A DNA stretch of 54,331 nt from Levilactobacillus hammesii DSM 16381 (lineage in GTDB: Bacteria; Bacillota; Bacilli; Lactobacillales; Lactobacillaceae): the NCBI RefSeq assembly GCF_001434395.1, contig NZ_AZFS01000064.1, positions 1-54,331 of the forward strand, written 5' to 3'. A program made the translations under genes and the position numbers. Positions 8,457 to 17,422 of this stretch are shown here, piece by piece. Position 1 is the first letter of the stretch, and each line of letters starts with the position of its first letter. A model generated the notes under the pieces. That model had not been told where the DNA came from and did no database searches. It was given only the letters and a program-made list of their open reading frames with translations.

Positions 8457-8506
8457 ACAATGAGCAAATGACCAGGATCACTTGATTCTGGCCATTTGCT
8501 CATTGT
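8457..8506 (-). terminator. Terminator-like hairpin, paralogue of 7279-7334
   Basis: Stem of 14 bp at the base (8457-8470 with 8493-8506) extended by a CCAG/CTGG pairing. It lies just after the phosphatase gene in its direction of transcription. Sequence and loop closely match the 7279-7334 hairpin. Confidence 0.65.
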
Positions 8507-8529
8507 GGGTTCTCTAGTGCACGGGAAGG

Positions 8530-9459
8530 TTACTTAGCGGAGGTTAAGTAGTTAGCCCGTAATTGCTTTAATTGGGTGTTGGTCAGACCAAGGCCCTTGT
8601 GTAAGAAGTTGTCCATATTGCCGTATTTCGTGTTAACGGCTTTGTACATCGTGTTCAGGTAAGCCATCTTAACGCCGTTTTGTGCTTTGAAATTAGCAAC
8701 TACGGTTGGCGTCAGCGTCTTGCCTTGCGCCTTCCAGCCAGCTTCCTGCTTCTTCAAGTTTTCCTTATTGGTTTGCGTCAGGTATGTATTGGATTTTAGA
8801 TAATCCTTTGCAATGGCCTTCTTGTTGAAGTTGAGGGCGGAGAGCACCAGAACAGTTCCCATACCGGCACGGTCTTTACCAGCAGAACAGTGCCAGAGAA
8901 CAGCCTTGTTCTTAGGGTTCTTCAGTAATTGATGGAACAAGGATTTGTAGGCTTTACGGCCTTGAGCGGTGGTGATGGCATCGTGGTAAGACTTTTCCAT
9001 CATCTTGTCTGCGGCACCCTTCTTTGAGAAGTCAGGGAAGGCACCGAATGACTTGAAGACGTTGGCCTTGACCAGCTTAACGCCCTTCATCTTCACGTCA
9101 GGACTCTTCTTTTGTTCGATGACGGTCCGCAGATCGACGTCAGTAGCAACGTGATAGGTCTTAACTAATTTCTTCTGGTCAGACTTGGATAACGTTGAGA
9201 GACCATTAGAACGAATTAAACGGTGGGCTTTGATCTTCTGCCCCTTGCTGTTGACGTAGCCACCTAAGTCGCGGGCGTTGGATGCGCCTTGCAGCTTGAT
9301 GTGGGTTGACGTTGACTTGGCCTTCTTAACCTTCTTGGCTTTTTTGGTCGTCTGTGTCGTTGTTTTGGCATTGGCCGTAATGGTGGCAAAGGGTTGTTGC
9401 CAACCTAACGTCGTGGTTAACAGCAGAGCGGTCACTAGGGTGCTAATTCGTTTATTCAT
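8530..9459 (-). CDS. Secreted tyrosine-protein phosphatase
   Basis: 309 residues. Start at 9459 follows a GAGGAGGAG ribosome site and gives a clean Sec signal peptide (MNKRIS..., hydrophobic core to ~residue 25, cleavage near ANA-K). The mature domain matches the bacterial tyrosine phosphatase family of Listeria LipA / PF13350: NARDLGGY near residue 60, LIRSNGLSTLS, VDLRTVIEQ, and the P-loop HCSAGKDRAG with catalytic Cys, Lys-Asp and Arg. Members dephosphorylate phosphotyrosine and sometimes phosphoinositides. Monocistronic. Its physiological substrate outside a lactobacillus cell is unknown. Confidence 0.9.
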   Translation of the reverse strand: MNKRISTLVTALLLTTTLGWQQPFATITANAKTTTQTTKKAKKVKKAKSTSTHIKLQGASNARDLGGYVNSKGQKIKAHRLIRSNGLSTLSKSDQKKLVKTYHVATDVDLRTVIEQKKSPDVKMKGVKLVKANVFKSFGAFPDFSKKGAADKMMEKSYHDAITTAQGRKAYKSLFHQLLKNPKNKAVLWHCSAGKDRAGMGTVLVLSALNFNKKAIAKDYLKSNTYLTQTNKENLKKQEAGWKAQGKTLTPTVVANFKAQNGVKMAYLNTMYKAVNTKYGNMDNFLHKGLGLTNTQLKQLRANYLTSAK

Positions 9460-9638
9460 ATCGTTAACTCCTCCTCTTGGCTTGGTACAGCTCCTAGAAT
9501 ACGCACTGGATGTAAAGGGCGGATGTAGATTGTGTAAAGATATGGGACATGCGGGCATAAGCACGATTATAAAAAGGCGAGACAAGCCGGCTATTAGTGG
9601 GCTTAGATGAGGAGCTGGTTGGGGAAAATAATTGAAAA

Positions 9639-9746
9639 GAGTGGGTCAGGTGGGATCTGCCTTCTGTCCCGCTTTTCGGCTATATAAGGGCAAAATAAAA
9701 CTGACACTTTCAGAAGCACGAGCATTCTGAAAGTGTCAGTTTTTGA
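9639..9746 (+). repeat. Intergenic palindromic repeat, family A, copy 1 (double hairpin)
   Basis: A GAGTGGGtCAG arm and a CTTCTGTCCC arm followed by TTTCGGC, then a second hairpin with an 18-bp perfect stem (9698-9715 with 9725-9742). The same layout recurs at 29588-29697, and outer arms recur at 17423-17543 and 51239-51349. The second hairpin probably terminates transcription in both directions. Confidence 0.65.
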
Positions 9747-9777
9747 GTGTTGGTCCACTCTTCAAATCATCTAACAG

Positions 9778-10623
9778 TTAGTCATCGAGATAATCCTTAA
9801 CCTCAATCGATTCACCAACGTAGTAGGATTTGCCATTGACCTTGTAGGTGGTCCAGTTGGCCTCCTCAGTGTAGCCATCGGGGAAGAAGGTGGCGTGATG
9901 CTGCTTCGTATTGTGGACAATCTTCAACCGGTAGTGGCCCTTGCTGATCTTTCGATTTGGCATGCCCTTTAGCGGCTTGGCATAGTCTACGGTCGTTGTC
10001 TTACCCTTAACGGTGACCTTGCTGACTTTAACCGAAGCGGTTGGCTTCCAGACGTTCATGCCACCAACAGCCTTGTAGAGACCACTAGGCGACACCTTAG
10101 CGATATCAGCTGCGCTGTAGTACTGCAGGTAGTTATCCAGCGTCAGGTAAAAGGCAGGCGTTGTGACCAAGCTCTCCTCAATGGAAGAGGCCACCTTGAA
10201 GCCGGTTCCGGCTTGAAACAGGAGCGTTCTGTCGGGCGCCTTGAGTTTGACGGGTTTGAAGTTCGCCTTGGTAAAGGGAATGTTCATCGGGTGCATGTTA
10301 TCCATCGTTTTGTACTTCAGCTTGTTGGCCCGGCTGTAGTGAACGGCGCCGGAGGTCAAGGCCACCGTTGGCACATATTTCCCCTTAACCGCGTTACGGC
10401 CAACACCCATGACCTGTAGCAGAGCGCCCTTTTTCTTTAAAAGCTTCTGGTAGTGATTCCCCGATTTTTGATAAATGCCCACGTCCATGTTCTTCTTCAG
10501 ACGGACGTACTGCGTGTTGTCCGGTAGGTAGGGCGACGAACTCTTCGCCGCGGCCTGTGTGGTGCCAGCCAGGCTAAAGAGGCCCGCGGCAACCAATGTG
10601 GTTCCGATTAACCATCGTTTCAT
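9778..10623 (-). CDS. Secreted protein of unknown function
   Basis: 281 residues, ATG after a GGGGAG ribosome site. A classical signal peptide (MKRWLIGTTLVAAGLFSLAG...AQA/AA, cleavage near residue 25) precedes a Lys- and Tyr-rich mature domain with no membrane anchor or wall-sorting motif. The composition (YVRLKKNMDVGIYQKSG, repeated small beta-strand-like segments) resembles other uncharacterised lactobacillus surface proteins. I do not recognise a catalytic motif. Single gene, transcribed away from the XrtG operon. Confidence 0.75.
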   Translation of the reverse strand: MKRWLIGTTLVAAGLFSLAGTTQAAAKSSSPYLPDNTQYVRLKKNMDVGIYQKSGNHYQKLLKKKGALLQVMGVGRNAVKGKYVPTVALTSGAVHYSRANKLKYKTMDNMHPMNIPFTKANFKPVKLKAPDRTLLFQAGTGFKVASSIEESLVTTPAFYLTLDNYLQYYSAADIAKVSPSGLYKAVGGMNVWKPTASVKVSKVTVKGKTTTVDYAKPLKGMPNRKISKGHYRLKIVHNTKQHHATFFPDGYTEEANWTTYKVNGKSYYVGESIEVKDYLDD

Positions 10624-11019
10624 GAAAAAATCTCCCCTGGATTCAGCGTCACACTAAAAATGGTGATGCCGAAAAATTAAAAATGCCGCTGCTGTTGCCC
10701 GGTAATGGTGACAAGCAGTTAGCACTTTGCTTATATTTTACACCAATTAAGTATGTTGCGAATGCGTTGATTTTAAGCGGTGAAGCCTGCCGATACGGTT
10801 GGGTATAATGACCCGAAAAATATAGTGGATAATGAATCGTTTATACGAGAACAGGTCGCTAATAGAGTGGTTAATAAAACACTTTGTTATTGTACAGTAA
10901 CTAGCTTGCTGCCCATAGTGACGGCACAATGGGAACCATGTGAGTTTCGCTTGTTTGCGCAATGTTGAGACGCTATCATCATGTAACGGAACGGGTGCAT
11001 TTGTGGTGAAATTGTTACC
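10624..11019. other. Long divergent intergenic region
   Basis: About 400 bases between the leftward secreted-protein gene and the rightward XrtG operon. AT-rich, with no convincing gene. The promoter of the left gene should lie near 10680-10740; no clear consensus was found. Confidence 0.4.
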
Positions 11020-11065
11020 TTGCTTAATTGAATATGATGGCATAGTATTACCGTATATAGGTAAT
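11020..11065 (+). promoter_or_regulatory. Promoter and overlapping dyad upstream of XrtG operon
   Basis: -35 TTGCTT (11020-11025), 17-bp spacer, -10 TAGTAT (11043-11048). A dyad ATTACC-N7-GGTAAT (11047-11065) covers the expected transcription start, a typical operator position. The binding protein is unknown. Confidence 0.45.
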
Positions 11066-11124
11066 TTCGTGATTAAAAGGCGTTCGCCAGTTGAGGAAGT
11101 TTGATGTTGTTTGAAGGGAGGAAC

Positions 11125-12333
11125 ATGAAACCTATGAAGTTGTGGAAGTTAATCATGGCCGGGGTGGTTGCACTAGGACTAGCTGGTGCAATCGAGACGA
11201 TGCCAACGATTGCTGAGGCTAGCGATAACATTAGCATTGACGGTGATTTTTCAGATTGGAAAACGGCTGATTTAACAGAAGGGTATAACGGGTTTACAGC
11301 ATTGGAGAGCCATGGCCAATACCTGGATGTTTATGTTCAAAAAAATGATGGTGGCATTCCCGAAAATGGCAATTATGATCTGGTCATTGCAGATAAGCAT
11401 TATTTCCTGAAGCCCCAAAACTTAACCGCTAGTGTTAGCGCCGGAGAAAAGAAGGCCTTTAGCCTGGTCGCTGGCACTTGGAATGGTGGCGACCAGTACG
11501 GGACGGTCGGCACGGGTTACGTTGGCAACGTGGCATCGCATAACGTGGCGGAATTCCGGATTGATTTGACGAAGCTGAACCTCACCAAGACCGTTAACGG
11601 TAAGGTTGCGGCCATTAGTAACTCGGATATCGGAAATAACCCCTCGAGGATGGCCATTGACTGGACCGATTCCGGTCAGGATGGTTCCAGCGTGGCCGCC
11701 TCTGGCGGTGCGATCAACGGTAAAGCAGATCAGAGTTCTAAGGGAACGACGCCCACTGATAGCAATGCCGCTAACGATAATGACAATTTGAATATTAAGA
11801 TTGATGGTAAGTTTGCTGATTGGAAAAATGTGACGCTGACGGAAGGCTACAACGGTTACACGGCCATGGTCAGCGACGGTAACGATGTTTACGTCTACGT
11901 TAAGATGAAGTATGGTTTGGTTCCCGGCTATGGTAATTACAATTTTGACATTGGGGGTAAGCGGTATAATGTCTGGTCAGATGATATGCCTGAGTCTAGT
12001 GTCAAGGCCGGAGAGTCTCAGGCAGTCAACTTCATAGGCGGTACGTACACTGACGGGCATCAGTACGGCACCGTTGGCAACGGCTATGTTTCCAGTGACA
12101 AGGATGGTCACAACATCGCCGAGTTCAAGGTTGATCTCCGTAAGTTTCACCTCTCCACTATGACTGGGCAGACCATCACCATGTATAATCCCAACATTGG
12201 GAATGAAAAGGTGACGGTTGCCGGTGGGTCAACGGGCCCTTACGTCATCTCCGGGATTGGCTTAGCGATCGCTGGTTTAGGCTACTGGCGCTTGAAAAAG
12301 TCGGGTAAGCTGAACCGGAAGGCCAAAAAATAA
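11125..12333 (+). CDS. Firmicu-CTERM surface protein, probable XrtG substrate
   Basis: 402 residues from ATG 11125; a second ATG at 11134 is equally possible because GGGAGG (11116-11121) is 3 or 12 bases away. N-terminal signal peptide (LWKLIMAGVVALGLAG...AEA/SD), then two tandem ~135-residue repeats, each starting I(S/K)IDGxFxDWK and containing LTEGYNG, GNY, QYGTVGxGYV and (D/P)IGN. The C-terminus has GGSTGP, a single membrane segment (YVISGIGLAIAGLGYW) and a basic tail, which is the Firmicu-CTERM tripartite sorting signal recognised by exosortase XrtG. It lies directly upstream of the xrtG gene. The repeat domain's binding function is unknown. Confidence 0.88.
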   Translation: MKPMKLWKLIMAGVVALGLAGAIETMPTIAEASDNISIDGDFSDWKTADLTEGYNGFTALESHGQYLDVYVQKNDGGIPENGNYDLVIADKHYFLKPQNLTASVSAGEKKAFSLVAGTWNGGDQYGTVGTGYVGNVASHNVAEFRIDLTKLNLTKTVNGKVAAISNSDIGNNPSRMAIDWTDSGQDGSSVAASGGAINGKADQSSKGTTPTDSNAANDNDNLNIKIDGKFADWKNVTLTEGYNGYTAMVSDGNDVYVYVKMKYGLVPGYGNYNFDIGGKRYNVWSDDMPESSVKAGESQAVNFIGGTYTDGHQYGTVGNGYVSSDKDGHNIAEFKVDLRKFHLSTMTGQTITMYNPNIGNEKVTVAGGSTGPYVISGIGLAIAGLGYWRLKKSGKLNRKAKK

Positions 12334-12377
12334 GCGTGTCAGTCTGATAGGAATGAAAAGGTTAGTCAATAGGGCGG

Positions 12378-12983
12378 GTGTTCATGAGAGTAAGTATTCT
12401 ATTGGGAACGGTGGTGTGGCTATATGCACTGTCGGTGTTAAAGCGTGCTCGGCTGTCGGCCTACTTCTTTATTGTAGGGAGCGCCGGACTCTTCTTTATC
12501 CTGACGTCGATTAGTCACCCGTACTGGGTCTGGTTCTTTACGCATGCCGTGATTCACGGTGTGGCATTATTCAGTGATATTACCCACTGGAGTACCATCA
12601 TGTATCATACGGGATTGGTCTACATCACAAATGTCGGCAATCCCGTGATTATGTCGATCGACTACGAGTGTTCGGGAATCATCGAAACCTGTGCGTTCGT
12701 CAGTCTGGTCGTCTTCTTTCCCACGTATCAGCGGAAGGAAAAGGTCTTCTATGCGTTATTTGGCCTGTTTTATATCTATGCGATTAACGTGTTACGACTC
12801 TGTGTGGTTGTGACCGTGGTGCACTTTGGCGGCGGGCAGTCGTTCTTCATGGCCCACTCGGTGATGGGGCGACTCATCTTTTACGTCTTGGTGATTGCGC
12901 TGTACTACAACGTCTTTACCTATTCGCAGTTGGCACGGGGCATTTATCGGGAGTTCGTCGATTGGAGGCAAGATAAGCTGTGA
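12378..12983 (+). CDS. xrtG: Exosortase family protein XrtG
   Basis: 201 residues, polytopic membrane protein. The exosortase catalytic triad is present: Cys98 in DYECSGIIE, Arg140 in NVLRLCVV, His160 in FMAHSVMGR. XrtG is the Gram-positive exosortase predicted to process Firmicu-CTERM proteins at the membrane. Start taken as GTG 12378; ATG 12384 is an alternative, and the ribosome site is weak (GGGCGG). It overlaps the following glycosyltransferase gene by four bases, which implies translational coupling. Confidence 0.92.
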   Translation: MFMRVSILLGTVVWLYALSVLKRARLSAYFFIVGSAGLFFILTSISHPYWVWFFTHAVIHGVALFSDITHWSTIMYHTGLVYITNVGNPVIMSIDYECSGIIETCAFVSLVVFFPTYQRKEKVFYALFGLFYIYAINVLRLCVVVTVVHFGGGQSFFMAHSVMGRLIFYVLVIALYYNVFTYSQLARGIYREFVDWRQDKL

Positions 12984-14338
12984 TGTACTGGATTAACTTA
13001 GCACTGACCAGGATGGGCTTCTGGATTACGTGGGCCTTGATTCCGATCGTGGTTGAAATTATCCCAGCCCTTCTGTCTACCATCAAACTCATGCGGATGC
13101 ACCGTCATCAGCCCAAGTTAACGCCGCCAGGGAAGTGGCCCTGGGTCACGGTGATCGTGCCAGTCTACAACTCGGAGGATACGTTGTTTGAGTGTATTCG
13201 CTCAATTAACAATCAAACCTATCCCAAGAGTGCCATGCAGGTGATCCTTGCAAATAATCAGAGTACGGACAATAGCTTTGGCGCCTATGCCAAGGCGCAA
13301 AACACCTTTCCCGAGCTGATCCTACGCTACGTCAATACGGACAAGGGGAAGGCGCGGGCCCTCAACACCGCCATTTATGAAAGTATTGGGATCTACGTCA
13401 TTAACATTGATAGCGATGGCCTGTTAGAGGAAAATGCGGTCAAGAACATGGTCCTTCAATTTGAAAATGACCCCAGCGTGGCCGCGATGACGGGGGCTAT
13501 CTTGCCCAAACGTGACATGGTCAGAGACGTTAAGGGCTGGTGGCACCGCATGCTTGCCAAAAATGAATACTACGAGTACGCACAGGCGTTTCTCTCCGGG
13601 CGGACGATTGAGGCCTCTCGTGACCAACTGTTCACCATGTCCGGGGCCTTCTCGGCATTTCGTCGGGAGGTCCTCATGGAGACCTTTCTCTACGATATCG
13701 ATACCATTGGTGAGGATACCGATATGACCTTCCAGATTCGAACGCGGCTGGGGAAAAAGGTGATTATCTGTGCCGATGCGATCTTCTATGTCGAGCCGAT
13801 TTCGGGTTTCTCCGAACTATATGCCCAACGACAGCGGTGGCAACGTGGGAAACTGGAAGTCACGGAAAGCTACATGCATCAGACGGCTAACCTGAAACGT
13901 TTCTTCAAGAACTTCCTGATTCGCCGGATGATTATCGATCATACCTTTACGTTTCCACGGATGATTTGGACGTTTGCCACCTTCGCACTGATTGCCTTTG
14001 GCTATTCGCCCTTTATCCTGCTGCTGTCTTACCTGTTGATCTATGCGTTGTATGTCTTGGTAGCGGTGGTGAACTTTGTCAGTGTGTACATCCTGATGCG
14101 ACCCTATCCGGCGGAGCAAAGGTTCTATCGGCACCTCTGGTGGGTAACCTTAACGTTGCCGCTCTACATGTTTATGTGCTCCTGGATTCGGTTAGTGGGG
14201 ATTATCAATGCGATGACGACCAAGGCTTCCTGGCATATGCGGGGCCTGTCGGAAGAATGGCACCGTATCACGGCAGTCCTGCGAGACGATGTCGAAACGG
14301 TTCGTGAGCAGCGGCGTCAGGATAAGAAGGGAAAATAA
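12980..14338 (+). CDS. XrtG-associated membrane glycosyltransferase (GT2)
   Basis: 452 residues. An N-terminal membrane segment, a cytosolic GT-A domain (VTVIVPVYNSEDT at ~52; DSD at 144-146 for metal/nucleotide-sugar binding; acceptor-site EDTD around 250; QRQRW at 283-287) and C-terminal membrane helices, as in processive or polyprenyl-linked family 2 transferases such as cellulose or hyaluronan synthase relatives. It corresponds to the glycosyltransferase that always accompanies XrtG. It may glycosylate the cargo or build the glycan to which cargo is attached; both are inference. GGAGGC at 12964 favours the GTG start. Confidence 0.9.
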   Translation: MMYWINLALTRMGFWITWALIPIVVEIIPALLSTIKLMRMHRHQPKLTPPGKWPWVTVIVPVYNSEDTLFECIRSINNQTYPKSAMQVILANNQSTDNSFGAYAKAQNTFPELILRYVNTDKGKARALNTAIYESIGIYVINIDSDGLLEENAVKNMVLQFENDPSVAAMTGAILPKRDMVRDVKGWWHRMLAKNEYYEYAQAFLSGRTIEASRDQLFTMSGAFSAFRREVLMETFLYDIDTIGEDTDMTFQIRTRLGKKVIICADAIFYVEPISGFSELYAQRQRWQRGKLEVTESYMHQTANLKRFFKNFLIRRMIIDHTFTFPRMIWTFATFALIAFGYSPFILLLSYLLIYALYVLVAVVNFVSVYILMRPYPAEQRFYRHLWWVTLTLPLYMFMCSWIRLVGIINAMTTKASWHMRGLSEEWHRITAVLRDDVETVREQRRQDKKGK

Positions 14339-14341
14339 GCG

Positions 14342-14770
14342 ATGCAAAAACAACGAAGTTATAAAATCAAATCATACGTTAATGCTAGTCACGCCGTTCG
14401 GTGGAAGTCCGGTACCGGGAAGAAACATAACCATACCTGGGAAATCGTGTGTGAATTGCACGTGTTTGAAGGGATGGTTTCCTTCTTTGATATTGAAAAA
14501 TCTCTGAACACGGCGATCGATGAACTTTCTGGGAAGTACTTAAATGATCTTCCTGAGTTTAAGGTGATTAACCCAACTGTTGAAAATGTCACGGAGTACC
14601 TTTTTAATGAAATTGATGGCATTCTCCGGAAGAATAACGCGGTTCTTTTGCGGATCGAGGTCAGTGATTCGCCAACCCGGTCGTTCTGTATTGATATTAC
14701 GGAACGCCAATTCCCAACGCAGGCGGAAGTGATGGCGGACCAGGCCAAGCAGGAAGACGATCATGCGTAG
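14342..14770 (+). CDS. XrtG-associated 6-pyruvoyl-tetrahydropterin synthase-related protein
   Basis: 142 residues. Zinc-site histidines of the PTPS/QueD fold are visible: His in NASHAVRW and the HNH of KKHNHTWEI. NPTVENVTEYLF and an E..DSPTR segment also fit the fold. PTPS homologues act on pterins, but this branch is found with exosortase G and its reaction is not established. It starts three bases after the glycosyltransferase stop and overlaps the next gene by eight bases. Confidence 0.85.
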   Translation: MQKQRSYKIKSYVNASHAVRWKSGTGKKHNHTWEIVCELHVFEGMVSFFDIEKSLNTAIDELSGKYLNDLPEFKVINPTVENVTEYLFNEIDGILRKNNAVLLRIEVSDSPTRSFCIDITERQFPTQAEVMADQAKQEDDHA

Positions 14771-16358
14771 GTTCTACAATTTTAGTCAGTCGGTGATTAA
14801 CTTCTTTTGGCACGTCTTGTTTTTCCTGACCCTCTTTTTTGCAGTGACATCGCCCAACATTATCCTGGGAGACAATGCCACGTTTGGAACCAGTACCACG
14901 ATGGTAACGACGGGGCTCGTGATTGCCATTGTGGCGATCCTCGTGATGAACTATGCGTATCCGCGCGTACACGCGTGGCTGTACCGTGTCTTGATTACGC
15001 AACGGCTGCGGACGGGGACGATCCTCCTGCTGATGGTGTTGGCGGCGCAGATTGCCTTCGTCTTTTTTGTCCACCCCAACAGTGGTTTTGACTCGGGGAT
15101 GTTATTGCATACGGCCACGGACCCGAGCGCCGTACGAGACCCGGATGCCACGGCTTATTTTAGTCTGAACGTGAATAACCTCCCGATCATGCTGTTTATG
15201 CATTGGTTATCGACCACCTTTCAGCAGACCACCTGGGAGTTTTTTGATTTTGTCACGCTATTTTTTGTGGATCTGTCGGTCATTTTTAATCTCTTGAGTG
15301 TACGGATTGTGCAGAAACGGGCGCTGGGAGCGGCAATGTACATTCAGGCCGCTTGGTTGGCGGTCTTTCCCAGCATCATTATGCCCTATACCGATGCTTG
15401 GGGGCTCCCTCTGGTCTCGTTTTATCTGCTGTGTTACTTTACCCTGCGCAAGACCACGATGCATCCATTGCTGCGATTGTCCGCGGCCAACGGGTTCGGT
15501 ATCAGTGTGATGCTGACCTACTTCATGAAGCCGTCCTCGATCATTCCCGTCATTGCGATTGCTATTATCGAAGGACTGCTGGCGTTGGTTAACCACAAGA
15601 AATTACGGATGCAAGACGTGTTTGTGGCGTTGGCCATGCTTCTGTTTATCGGTGAAAGTGCCTTTTACACGTATCGTTACGTGAATACGCGCGTGGAGAA
15701 TCAGACCTATATTCAGGTCGACAAGACCCGGGCCATCCCGGCCATTCATTTTATGGCGATGGGGGTCTACGGGCAAGGTGGTTATAGCTGGTGGCAAGCC
15801 GTTGAGATGACTTTTTTGCCGACTAAAAAGCAGAAGACGGACTACTCCGTCATGATGCTCAAGAAGCGTTTGAAGAAATTGGGGCCGACGGGGTATCTAA
15901 AATTTTTAGTCAAAAAGCAACGTAACAATACGGCGGATGGCACCTTTGGGTGGTTGAAGGAAGGTCATTTTTTCCTAGAGAACCAAAAACCCAACAATAA
16001 GGGAATTTCTAATAAACTGAAGAACTATATTTATTTGTACGGACGGCACATTGCGGACTTTCGGTTTGCGGCCCAGTTGTGGTGGATTAGCTTACTGACC
16101 ATCATCGCACTGGGCTTTGGTCCGGAACGGCGGGTTATCCAAATTCTGCGGCTCTCGATGGTCGGGGGCTTTGTCTTCCTGCTGCTCTTTGAAGGGGGCC
16201 GTAGCCGTTACCTGATTCAGTATCTGCCGTGTCTACTCCTGTTGGCGACGCTGTCGGTTGAACGGGTCATTGCTAATGTGGGGCGACTTGCGGGTTGGTA
16301 TGAAGAAAAAGTGGACGCTTCTATCCAAGCCGACGAGAAAAAGCAGTCGACGGATTAA
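14763..16358 (+). CDS. XrtG-associated polytopic membrane protein
   Basis: 531 residues with ~11-12 membrane segments and a soluble loop (~330-430). The overall look is of a GT-C/PMT-type integral membrane glycosyltransferase: a large first external loop after TM3 with HPNSGFD and DPSAVRDPD, and Arg/Tyr-rich C-terminal helices GGRSRYLIQYLP. This matches the integral membrane protein conserved beside XrtG. A role in transferring a lipid-linked sugar to the processed protein is plausible inference. Last gene of the operon. Confidence 0.8.
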   Translation: MRRFYNFSQSVINFFWHVLFFLTLFFAVTSPNIILGDNATFGTSTTMVTTGLVIAIVAILVMNYAYPRVHAWLYRVLITQRLRTGTILLLMVLAAQIAFVFFVHPNSGFDSGMLLHTATDPSAVRDPDATAYFSLNVNNLPIMLFMHWLSTTFQQTTWEFFDFVTLFFVDLSVIFNLLSVRIVQKRALGAAMYIQAAWLAVFPSIIMPYTDAWGLPLVSFYLLCYFTLRKTTMHPLLRLSAANGFGISVMLTYFMKPSSIIPVIAIAIIEGLLALVNHKKLRMQDVFVALAMLLFIGESAFYTYRYVNTRVENQTYIQVDKTRAIPAIHFMAMGVYGQGGYSWWQAVEMTFLPTKKQKTDYSVMMLKKRLKKLGPTGYLKFLVKKQRNNTADGTFGWLKEGHFFLENQKPNNKGISNKLKNYIYLYGRHIADFRFAAQLWWISLLTIIALGFGPERRVIQILRLSMVGGFVFLLLFEGGRSRYLIQYLPCLLLLATLSVERVIANVGRLAGWYEEKVDASIQADEKKQSTD

Positions 16359-16399
16359 CCACCGGTTTGCCCGTTACGTGTTACCAAACTAGAATAAAC

Positions 16400-16505
16400 T
16401 CCAGTAAAAGGGTTAGGCTATCAATGGCTTGACCCTTTTAGGCCTGCACACGCAGACCTCTCTGGTGTGAAACGGTCGCCTAAATTGATAGTGAATAGCC
16501 TCGCC
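16400..16505 (+). other. Nested inverted repeats after the XrtG operon
   Basis: Inner stem around AAAAGGGTTAG/GACCCTTTTA and an outer pairing CTATCAAT/ATTGATAG frame ~100 bases. This may fold as a terminator structure for the XrtG operon, though no T-run follows. Confidence 0.35.
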
Positions 16506-16559
16506 CCTAAACGGTGTGCCCCCTTTAGAAAGTCTTAAAATATTACAGTCGAAATCCCA

Positions 16560-16588
16560 TTGACACAATTCTGTAACATTACTATAAT
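16560..16588 (+). promoter_or_regulatory. Perfect consensus sigma-A promoter
   Basis: TTGACA (16560-16565), exactly 17 bp, TATAAT (16583-16588). It drives the secreted repeat protein at 16622 and predicts high expression. Confidence 0.85.
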
Positions 16589-16621
16589 AATTGTAATCTT
16601 TGGAAAAGGGAGAGGGATACT

Positions 16622-17329
16622 ATGAAAAAATCTTTAACTGTAATGACTGTTTTAGCATTAGTTGCACCAATGGCTTTGGCGGTACCAGCGTCAGCTAAGA
16701 GTACGACGGCTGCAACGACAACAGCTGCAAAGGCGACGAGCCATACTTACACGATTGTTTCTGCAAAGACCTTCAAGGCTGCTAAGGCTTACCACACGAA
16801 GGATGCTCGGCCAGTTGTCTACAAGGCCGCAGTTGCCGCAGACCGGCCAACCATGAAGCTAACAACTAAGGGGAAGTTGAAAGCAGGGACGACTTACAAG
16901 GTGACGAAACAAGCTAAGCTCAAGATCAGTGCTAAGAAGAACCAAACTTACAGCTACGTTAAGGGTCAAGGCTGGGTTGTTGCCAGCAAGTTAACGGCCG
17001 GCAAGTTTAAGGCTGCTGACGGTGTTAAGGCCAAGGCAACCAAGACCACGAAATACACGATCGTTTCTTCAGCCTTTTACAAGAAGGCAAAGACGGTCCA
17101 CACCAAAGATGCTCGGCCAGTCGTTTACAAGGCAGCGATTGCTGCAGACCGGCCAACTATGACGTTGACGTCCAAGGGGAAGCTTAAGGCTGGCACGACG
17201 TACAAGGTAACGAAGCAAATCAAGGCTAAGAATTCAGCAAAGAAGACCAAGACCTTTAGTTACGTTAAGGGTCAAGGTTGGGTATTAAAGAGTAACTTAA
17301 CGAGTGGTCAAGCCAAAGCCGCTGACTAG
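16622..17329 (+). CDS. Abundant secreted two-repeat protein
   Basis: 235 residues, AAGGGAGAGGG ribosome site and a consensus promoter. Signal peptide MKKSLTVMTVLALVAPMALAVPASA, cleaved near residue 25. The mature part is two ~83-residue repeats (residues ~44-126 and ~139-221), each with YTIVS...HTKDARPVVYKAA.AADRPTM, LKAGTTYKVTKQ and YVKGQGWV. Very rich in Lys, Ala and Thr, with a high positive charge. No anchor is seen; retention by charge to teichoic acids or secretion is likely. The repeats resemble small SH3-like wall-binding modules, but I cannot name the family. Confidence 0.8.
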   Translation: MKKSLTVMTVLALVAPMALAVPASAKSTTAATTTAAKATSHTYTIVSAKTFKAAKAYHTKDARPVVYKAAVAADRPTMKLTTKGKLKAGTTYKVTKQAKLKISAKKNQTYSYVKGQGWVVASKLTAGKFKAADGVKAKATKTTKYTIVSSAFYKKAKTVHTKDARPVVYKAAIAADRPTMTLTSKGKLKAGTTYKVTKQIKAKNSAKKTKTFSYVKGQGWVLKSNLTSGQAKAAD

Positions 17330-17381
17330 TTGGGGAACTGGTTTACAGGTTAAGATGGCCATTGAGAAGTAAGGGAAACGA

Positions 17382-17417
17382 AAGCTGCTATCATCCGAGA
17401 GGTGATGGCGCTTTTTT
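17382..17417 (+). terminator. Terminator after the secreted repeat protein
   Basis: Stem AAGCTGCTATCA/TGATGGCGCTT (one bulge) followed by six T. Confidence 0.75.
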
Positions 17418-17422
17418 GTATA

